Of a DNA stretch of 14,271 nucleotides, positions 9,166-14,271 are shown one piece after another. How positions within the stretch are numbered: position 1 is the first letter of the stretch; each line of letters opens with the position of its first letter. The translations under genes were made by a program, and so were the position numbers. The notes below the pieces were generated by a model. That model was not told the origin of the DNA, made no database searches, and worked only from the letters and a program-made list of their open reading frames with translations. The stretch is from Monoraphidium neglectum (taxonomy: Eukaryota; Chlorophyta; Chlorophyceae; Sphaeropleales; Selenastraceae): positions 3,788 through 18,058 of the forward strand of contig NW_014012571.1 of the NCBI RefSeq assembly GCF_000611645.1, given 5' to 3'.

Positions 9166-9209
9166 GGTGATCTGAGGATCACTTGGGTGATCTGAGGATC
9201 ACTTGGGTG
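9166..9209. repeat. 20-bp tandem repeat with internal inverted repeat
   Basis: Two exact 20-bp units (9166-9185 and 9186-9205) of GGTGATCTGAGGATCACTTG are followed by the start of a third (GGTG). Each unit contains GTGATC and GATCAC separated by TGAG, so each can fold as a 6-bp hairpin. It sits in the roughly 200-nt spacer between the LRR relic and LRR copy 3, next to the duplication breakpoint. Confidence 0.9.
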
Positions 9210-9329
9210 GCGTGGCTCAAGGCCCAGGAGCTGGTGCGTGCGTATGTCTTTGGGGGAGGGGTAGGCCCTCACAACCAGAAGGCCGGCAGCATATCACTAC
9301 TCTCCCACCTAGCCAAACACCCCTCCATG

Positions 9330-10849
9330 TCAATCATCCGTTGGGGCGCATTTCCAGCAGCAGCACGCCCCTGGCCCCTTGGTCGCGCGCCAGCTCCCCA
9401 ACGACCTCCACCAAACTGTCAGCCGGAGGTTGGGCAGCTGCATAAGGCGTGTGACGCTGGAGCACTCCCTGATATTGGGCTGGATAAGCAGCTTAAGTTG
9501 AGGGATACCCCTGAGGGCGTCTGCTGACCGCTCTGATGCGTCGCGGCGCCCAACTTCATAGAAGTACGGCGCCACACAGAAGACCAGGCGCAGCGCCCGC
9601 AGGCGCGGCAGGCCCTCAATCGCCGCAAACAGCGGCTCCCCTGGCAGAGTTTTGTCAATGTGCATCTGCAGCTCCAGCAGCGCGCTCAACGAGCCCAAAA
9701 CCTGCGCCCACGCATCAAAGGCGTCACCGCGGGCCCCAAACGCAACAAGGCTGGTCAGGCCCGTCAGCGCAGCGAGGGCGCCAACTGCGCCTGGTGCACA
9801 CCATGAGTTTGTGTGTGGGTCAAAGGGCACAAAGGGTGTACACGCCCAGGTGATGCAGCTGGGTGAGCATGGCCAGGGCCGGCAGAGCGTCCTCTTTGCA
9901 ATCGTCTGCGGTGCGTCGGGGGTTGCATGGCATGGGTGCTGCAGCGACCACGCATGCACATACAGAAAATGCGAGCCATTGAAGCCGGTGGCAGCAGGCT
10001 CCCAGCCAGCAGCTAGGGCGCCCCAGTGCAACCACATGCTCAATCGCGTGTGCAAACATACCCGTTGTACACACGAGCACGTGGGTGGGTACACACACAC
10101 GCACGCACGCACGCACGCGCGCACGCGCGCACACACACACACACACATACACACACACACACACACGGCACCGTCCCCTGCCTTGAGCCCTGCTGAAACC
10201 ACGGCAGCCCTCCCATGACTCACCGTTCAGCATAATGTCGAGGCTCCGCAGCTGGGAGAGGCGAGACAGGCTCCGCAGCTCTTCCGGCGGGTACGTACCG
10301 CTTGGCCTTGTGCAGGACGGACTCTGAGTAGACGGAAACGCGCACGCTGCCAGAACCGTCCAACAGCTGCGCCGCTTGCTTGCGCGGGCAGCTTAGATAC
10401 AGCTTCAGCACCGCCAGCTGGCGCAGGCCGCTGGCCAGCACCCGTAGGTCTGCCCTCTGGTGGTTGCAGTCGCTCAGGTCCAGGCTGGTGAGGTCCGTCA
10501 GCCACGCGAGCGGCGCGACGCTGACCGTCTCCCAGTGGGACGTTGACAGCTGCAGCCGCCGCAGGTTGCACAGCGGCCGCAGCAGCGCCGCCACGGCGCG
10601 GACGCGCCGGTCCCATGTGGGTGCCCGTGACCCCGCCTCAGCCGCCGCCGCTGCCACGACGTCCTCCAGAGGGCCGTCGTCTTCGGCGGCGAACGCCAAG
10701 ACTGCCGGCTTGGGGGCGCTGGCGCCGCCTCTCAGCGTGAGGCGCGCGGCGCGGATCTGGGGCCCCAGCAGCTCACGCCACGCCCGGCACACGGGCAGGG
10801 CCGCCCAAAGCCCGGCGGGGCCCAGATGGGGCGCAAGGGCGTCGAGGAT
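9330..10849 (-). pseudogene. F-box-like LRR protein, copy 3, frame-disrupted
   Basis: Gene structure matches copies 1 and 2: F-box acceptor CCCCCCAG at 10850, exon 10224-10849, donor GTGAGT pairing with 10218-10223, terminal exon 9330-9905 with a conserved acceptor (GCACCGCAG). The F-box-like start, the DDGPLEDV linker, LCNLRRLQL, LTDLTSLDLSDC and LRQLAVLKL are intact. Then the first exon is one base longer than its frame allows (626 nt, against 625 and 622). After DGSGSVRV the frame is lost, although LSQLRSLDIML is still legible in another frame. The terminal exon has a net 7-nt gain after the first LRR (about 9800-9830). The expected frame stops after LGVYTLCAL, while later LRRs (LAALTGLTSLVAF, LPRLRALRLVF) lie in another frame. 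The total is not a multiple of three, so the shifts do not cancel. The tail is changed to CCCWKCAPTDD. Alternative: sequencing errors or unusual splicing. Confidence 0.7.
10089..10167. repeat. 79-nt alternating purine-pyrimidine (CA/CG) tract in the LRR copy 3 intron
   Basis: Alternation is strict from GT at 10089 to the G at 10167, with ACGC and CGCG blocks in the middle and CA runs on both sides. It is the longest of three such tracts found in the same intron (9906-10223) of the three LRR copies. Confidence 0.95.
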
Positions 10850-12290
10850 CTGGGGGGAGGATGTGGCAGTGCAGGAGCATTGTTGGACACAGCAGTGCCC
10901 GGGAGTTGCGTGGCAGGCGGGACCTAGCTAGTCTCTACAGGTAGAATGGGGCGGAAATGGGGTGGGCAGGGCCCAACGAGGTTATTATAAATGCTTTGCG
11001 CGCAGGCGCAGCAAGGCGCTGACAAGGCCTCCTCGGCCTTCCGACCGCGCGTCCGGCGCCACCTGCATCGGCCTGCCCAGCGACGTGCGATTATGCGACC
11101 ATCTTCCACGCGACAGAAGCATGCCAGAGTGCATGCGCACCTCATGCGTGAACAGGGCAGCGGTGGGTGGTGCGGCGCCCCTTGGGTGCAAAGCGTGGCT
11201 GCTGTTTGGGCGCAATTCTTGAGCCTCTGGTTGTGCTGTCACGTTGGCCTCACAGGCATTGGGCTTGAACCTGGCCCCCGACCGTGTAGTAGACGCCGCA
11301 AGGGCCCTGCGGGCATGGACCAGGAGGGGCGAGGCCGCGAGACATGTTGGCACCGAGGTTTCGGAAAGTTCGCGCGAAGCAGATCGCTGCGCTGTTGCAG
11401 ACAAGGTCACGATTGTGCTCATTGCGGTGAGCTCACTCGGCCAGGGAGCTCCGCGTCCTCATGGTGGCTTTGCGAGGAGGCCTTGGCAGTTGAATCATTG
11501 AAGTGTGCAGTTGATCTGTGGATGGCTGCCGCACACATTTTGGACAATTCTGTGCTCTACAATCGTAGGTATGGGTGACAAGAATCGCAATATTGGGGGC
11601 ATATTGTATGTTGGTATGGGTGTCGGCGGCAACGAGCAGACGGTGATGCGCCTGAGCGAAGCTGTGCCGACGTCAGCCCGCAGGCACAGCTCCCTTGCCA
11701 GCAGCTGCGCAGTCGCGCCAGGGCGGTGCAGGAGTGCACGCAGACCTTTTTCTTGGTTAGTTCGGGGCGGGGGGTGCGGGCGCGTGCCGGGTCACAATAG
11801 CATGACAGAACTTTGCGGCAGGTGATGTTTCCAGGTACACGACGACCGGAAAAGCCTGTGGTATGCCCGACGTCATTGAAGCATTGCTGAGTCTGTTTGC
11901 GAGAAGTTCCGCCGGATGTCCGCCGCGACTGACGGCGCTGGTGGGTGCAGTGGCCCAAGTGGTGTACACTCAGCAAGGGCTCGAGACTCTGTACGTCCAG
12001 CGCGCAATCGCATGCGCATGAGGCGTCGGCATGGGCGCCAATCCGCCATGCGCACGGCACTGGGGGGGGTGGCAGCCACCACTGCCGCCCTGGAGTGGGA
12101 CGACGGGCCAGGGCTGTTGCGTGCGCGAAACTCCACTTCAGCTCTGCATGTGCGCCTGGGGGGAGCGGTCAAAGCTGGGTAGGCAGCGCCACCACCCAAC
12201 CCGCCAGGCCGACACCCTCACAGCATAAGCATGGAATTAACCTGGCGCAGTGTCAAGTTCCTCGTGAAGTTTAAGCCGTTGATTGCTATG
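10850..12290. other. 5' flank of LRR copy 3 and end of the duplicated array
   Basis: The candidate start ATG (minus, 11066-11068, MQVAPDA) and the conserved block (11261-11288, two differences) are present. From 11440 to 11640 the sequence aligns patchily with the flanks of units 1 and 2, and 12105-12270 aligns with 8440-8640. A long minus-strand open frame at 11557-12060 has no recognisable motif or paralogous frame and is taken as chance. No other gene is seen. Confidence 0.45.
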
Positions 12291-12722
12291 TGCTGTGGTG
12301 ATATCATTTGTAAGTTGATCCGCTGGCTGGTTGACGCCGGGACGGGCCCAAGGTATTGCGAACGTGTCTGCGGTCACCGTGACGACACGCAGTGACCCAG
12401 TTACCTTTGATCCTCCGCACCGCAAAAAAGCACCACCCAAGGCGAATTTCGCCTTTCCTTCAATGACAATGCGGTTTGCTGTATGTAAGCGCTCTGATCA
12501 GCGGTCATATATCCGGTTCTGGATCTGGCGTGAGCACGGATCACAGGTGCAGCGCGAGTTTACACCGTGCAATCCGCGGGATGCTCGATTTACCGGGATG
12601 TGCGGCATTCAAACATTAATCCTTGGCAGCCATGGCACCAGCTGACCGGCTCCACCCCGCAACCCGTGCCGAATCACTCGCCACTTTGCGCGCCTGTCGC
12701 AACTGCGTGGCGCCCCGCTGCG

Positions 12723-12756
12723 CTCACTGTGCTGCCGCCCTCACTGTGCTGCCGGA
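12723..12756. repeat. 17-bp tandem duplication in the epoxide hydrolase leader
   Basis: CTCACTGTGCTGCCG recurs with a 17-nt period (12723 and 12740). The period is not a multiple of three. Confidence 0.85.
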
Positions 12757-12947
12757 AGCTGACCGCCTGCCCGTGGATGTGGCCGCCTCCTCTCGCACGC
12801 GATCCAGCACACTTGCGGGTGCGTCGTCTCCTGCTCATGCACCCGCCCACATTCCCTCCCCCCCTTGGAATTGCCATGACACCCCCGCCAGACCCAACGC
12901 TTCCCTGGGCAACGACGCGGCGGCGACGACAGCGGCCTCCCGCCGCC

Positions 12948-12969
12948 TTCCCAGCAGCTTCCCAGCAGC
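12948..12969. repeat. 11-bp tandem duplication just upstream of the epoxide hydrolase start
   Basis: TTCCCAGCAGC occurs twice in direct succession (12948-12958, 12959-12969), ending 7 nt before the ATG at 12977. Confidence 0.9.
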
Positions 12970-12976
12970 TGCCGCC

Positions 12977-14250
12977 ATGGCAGGTGCGATCAAGCCGTTC
13001 AAGGTGGCCGTACCTGACGAGGAGCTGGCCTATCTGAAGGAGCGACTGGCCACGACCCGCTACCCCGACATCCTGTCAGACATACGGCCCTGGCAAGATG
13101 GCACAGATCTGGAATACTTCAAGGTTTGGGGGCACTCCATGTTGCTGCATGTGATTGTGGTCTGTGTTTGCTTTGGAGGGCGTGGCACCACCCGGGCACC
13201 TTCTGCCGTGTGCGTGAGTCACCGGCTCGCACCCCGCCGGCCGCGGGCAACGCATGCGCATATGGCAATGCGGGCGCCAGGAAACAGCGCCGGCAGCTGC
13301 GACTCACCCGCTCGCACACCTGCGCCTCCACGGCGAGCACTGGCAGCCAAAGCACCCAACGTCTGACATCCAGCCACCAAAACGCCCCACTGAAATCAAG
13401 TCATCTCGGCCCCGGATGTTGCTCGCACCTCTAACATCTAAAAACCCTTATGTGGAACGCCACACCCTCGCGGGACCCCCAGGGTTTTGTCGAGTACTGG
13501 CGCACCGCCTACGACTGGCGCGCCTGGGAGGCGCGGCTCAACGCGTTCAGCCAGTACACCTCGACCATCCAGGCAGGCCGGGGCCGGGCGGCTGCGTGCA
13601 CGGCTTCGCCCCTGCGACAGTTTGCGTATTGCTTGTGCCTCATTCCGGGGCCGGCCCCACAACCGGCCCCGCCTGCCGGGAGCTCACGGTGTGGCGCTGC
13701 CGCTCCCGATGGCGGCGCGGCCTCGCTCCAAAGCTCCGGGGCTGGGTGTTGGGTGTTTACAGCGCCAGCAGCCTCGCGCAGGTGCATTTTTGTGCGGCTG
13801 CGCTGGCCCTGTCCCTCGTCGGCCCCTGTTGTTGTGCCATAGCAAGGATTGATCGGCCCTTGCAGCCGCCGTCGCCGGCACTCCCCGCTCCTCAACCGCT
13901 CTGCCCGTCCCCGCCCCCAAAGCCTGCCCATCCTTGACGGAATCGCCTGACAGTCATCCAACGAACGGACCGCCATCCTTTCCAGCGACTGCCACTCTTT
14001 CACTTGACTGCCAACCCTTCGATTGACAATTTCACTTGGTGTTCGTTTGATCGACTCTACCCTAGCCCCCCCCCCCGCCAAACCCCATAGGGCATAGAGC
14101 TTCACTTTGTCCACGAGCCCTCGCCAAAGCCGGGCGCCATCCCCCTGCTGCTGCTGCATGGCTGGCCCGGCTCCTACTTTGAGTTTTACAAGGCGCTGCC
14201 CCTGCTGCAGGCGGGCGGGCGGTTCCACATCGTCGTGCCCTCGCTGCCTG
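12977..14250 (+). CDS. Epoxide hydrolase with N-terminal EHN domain (5' part; continues beyond window)
   Basis: An alpha/beta-hydrolase that opens epoxides to vicinal diols (family knowledge). Exons are 12977-13123, 13483-13572 and 14091-14250, all read by phase: 0, 0, then 1 at the GTGAGG donor at 14251. The start MAGAIKPFKVAVPDEELAYL has a near-ideal GCCGCCATGG context. The EHN-type N-terminal domain follows: LKERLATTRYPD, W.DGTDLEYFK, then YWRTAYDWRAWEARLNAF and QYTSTIQ. Exon 3 reads GIELHFVHEPSPKPGAIP, then LLLLHGWPGS, whose HGWP supplies the oxyanion hole, and FHIVVPSLPG. The catalytic Asp nucleophile, lid tyrosines and His lie beyond the window. The EHN plus HGWPGS layout is that of microsomal/juvenile-hormone-type and related algal and bacterial enzymes. 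There is no obvious membrane anchor from this start. An upstream in-frame ATG at 12632 would add 115 Ala/Arg/Ser-rich residues (a possible transit peptide), but leader repeats speak against it. The second intron appears to be GC-AG. Confidence 0.92.
13573..14090 (+). other. GC-AG intron of the epoxide hydrolase gene
   Basis: Exon 2 ends ATC CAG and exon 3 begins GGC ATA GAG. Joined, they give STIQGIELHFVHE, the continuous family sequence with nothing missing or added. The intron then begins GCAGGC and ends CATAG, after a pyrimidine tract with 11 consecutive C (14066-14076). The nearest downstream GT (in GTGCAC, about 13596) would insert extra residues and leave a phase that meets a stop in exon 3. 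Confidence 0.7.
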
Positions 14251-14271
14251 GTGAGGGGGGGAGGACGGGTG

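Larger units (their letters stand above)
8690..12280. repeat. Segmental duplication unit 3 (approximate ends, rearranged)
   Basis: The LRR gene region and its 5' flank are repeated a third time. Offsets to unit 2 are 3377 nt at the stop codon, 3456 at the F-box acceptor and 3486 at the conserved block. The shorter period arises because the plus-strand orphan exon is absent here and a second LRR fragment (about 8920-9125) takes part of its place. Confidence 0.7.
12291..12976 (+). promoter_or_regulatory. Upstream region and probable 5' leader of the epoxide hydrolase gene
   Basis: Base composition drops in GC around 12280-12620, as expected for a promoter. Seen here: an inverted repeat GTCAC-C-GTGAC (12373-12383), a perfect inverted repeat AAGGCGAA-T-TTCGCCTT (12439-12455), and a TATA-like CATATAT (12506-12512). 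No transcription start can be fixed. From 12632 to 12976 the frame is open and in phase with the enzyme. However, it contains tandem repeats of period 17 (12723-12756) and 11 (12948-12969), neither a multiple of three, which fits an untranslated leader better than a conserved protein. Confidence 0.4.

Noticed and set aside
9166..9209. Possible CRISPR-like repeat
   Set aside because: Only two adjacent units with no spacers, in eukaryotic-type sequence.
11557..12060. 167-codon minus-strand open frame
   Set aside because: No motif, no paralogous open frame in units 1 or 2, and ordinary for GC-rich non-coding DNA.
1..12290. Transposon or retroelement as the cause of duplication
   Set aside because: No transposase, reverse transcriptase, terminal inverted repeats or target-site duplications were seen at the approximate unit ends.
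13509..14228. 239-codon minus-strand open frame
   Set aside because: It runs antisense across the epoxide hydrolase exons and intron; the plus-strand exons match a known family.

Overview
The window reads as nuclear DNA of a GC-rich green alga (Chlorophyta). This is inferred from GC-biased coding sequence, short GC-rich spliceosomal introns, long CA/CG dinucleotide tracts, AGC-encoded polyserine, and Ala/Arg/Gly-rich proteins. Species cannot be named from the sequence. There is no bacterial operon structure, phage, CRISPR array, rRNA or convincing tRNA.

About the first 12.3 kb is a tandem segmental duplication with roughly 3.5-4.25 kb periods. The ancestral unit appears to be a convergent gene pair. 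One member is the last exon of an unrecognised plus-strand protein (388-879). The other is a minus-strand F-box-like/leucine-rich-repeat (LRR) gene (1710-3171). Unit 2 repeats both: the plus-strand exon is frame-disrupted (4661-5154) and the LRR gene looks intact (5953-7393). Unit 3 has lost the plus-strand exon. It keeps a short relic of an LRR 3' end (about 8920-9125), then a nearly full-length LRR copy with two uncompensated frame disruptions (9330-10849). Conserved but apparently non-coding flanks extend beyond each LRR copy. They run to about 4.6 kb, 8.66 kb and 12.28 kb.

The LRR copies share one gene structure. A splice acceptor abuts the F-box-like start (ILDAL..HLGPAG.WAAL.VCRAWR). 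A 622-626 nt exon follows, then a phase-1 intron carrying a Z-DNA-prone CA/CG tract, then a terminal exon ending in a Cys-rich tail. The first exon with the start codon is not securely located. A syntenic ATG present in all three copies is the best candidate.

Downstream of the array, on the plus strand, lies the 5' part of an epoxide hydrolase gene (from 12977, continuing past the window end). It has the N-terminal epoxide hydrolase domain and the HGWPGS oxyanion-hole motif. One of its introns appears to be GC-AG.

Nothing links the epoxide hydrolase functionally to the array. The most notable content is the duplicating, decaying pair of an F-box-like LRR gene and a convergent orphan gene.
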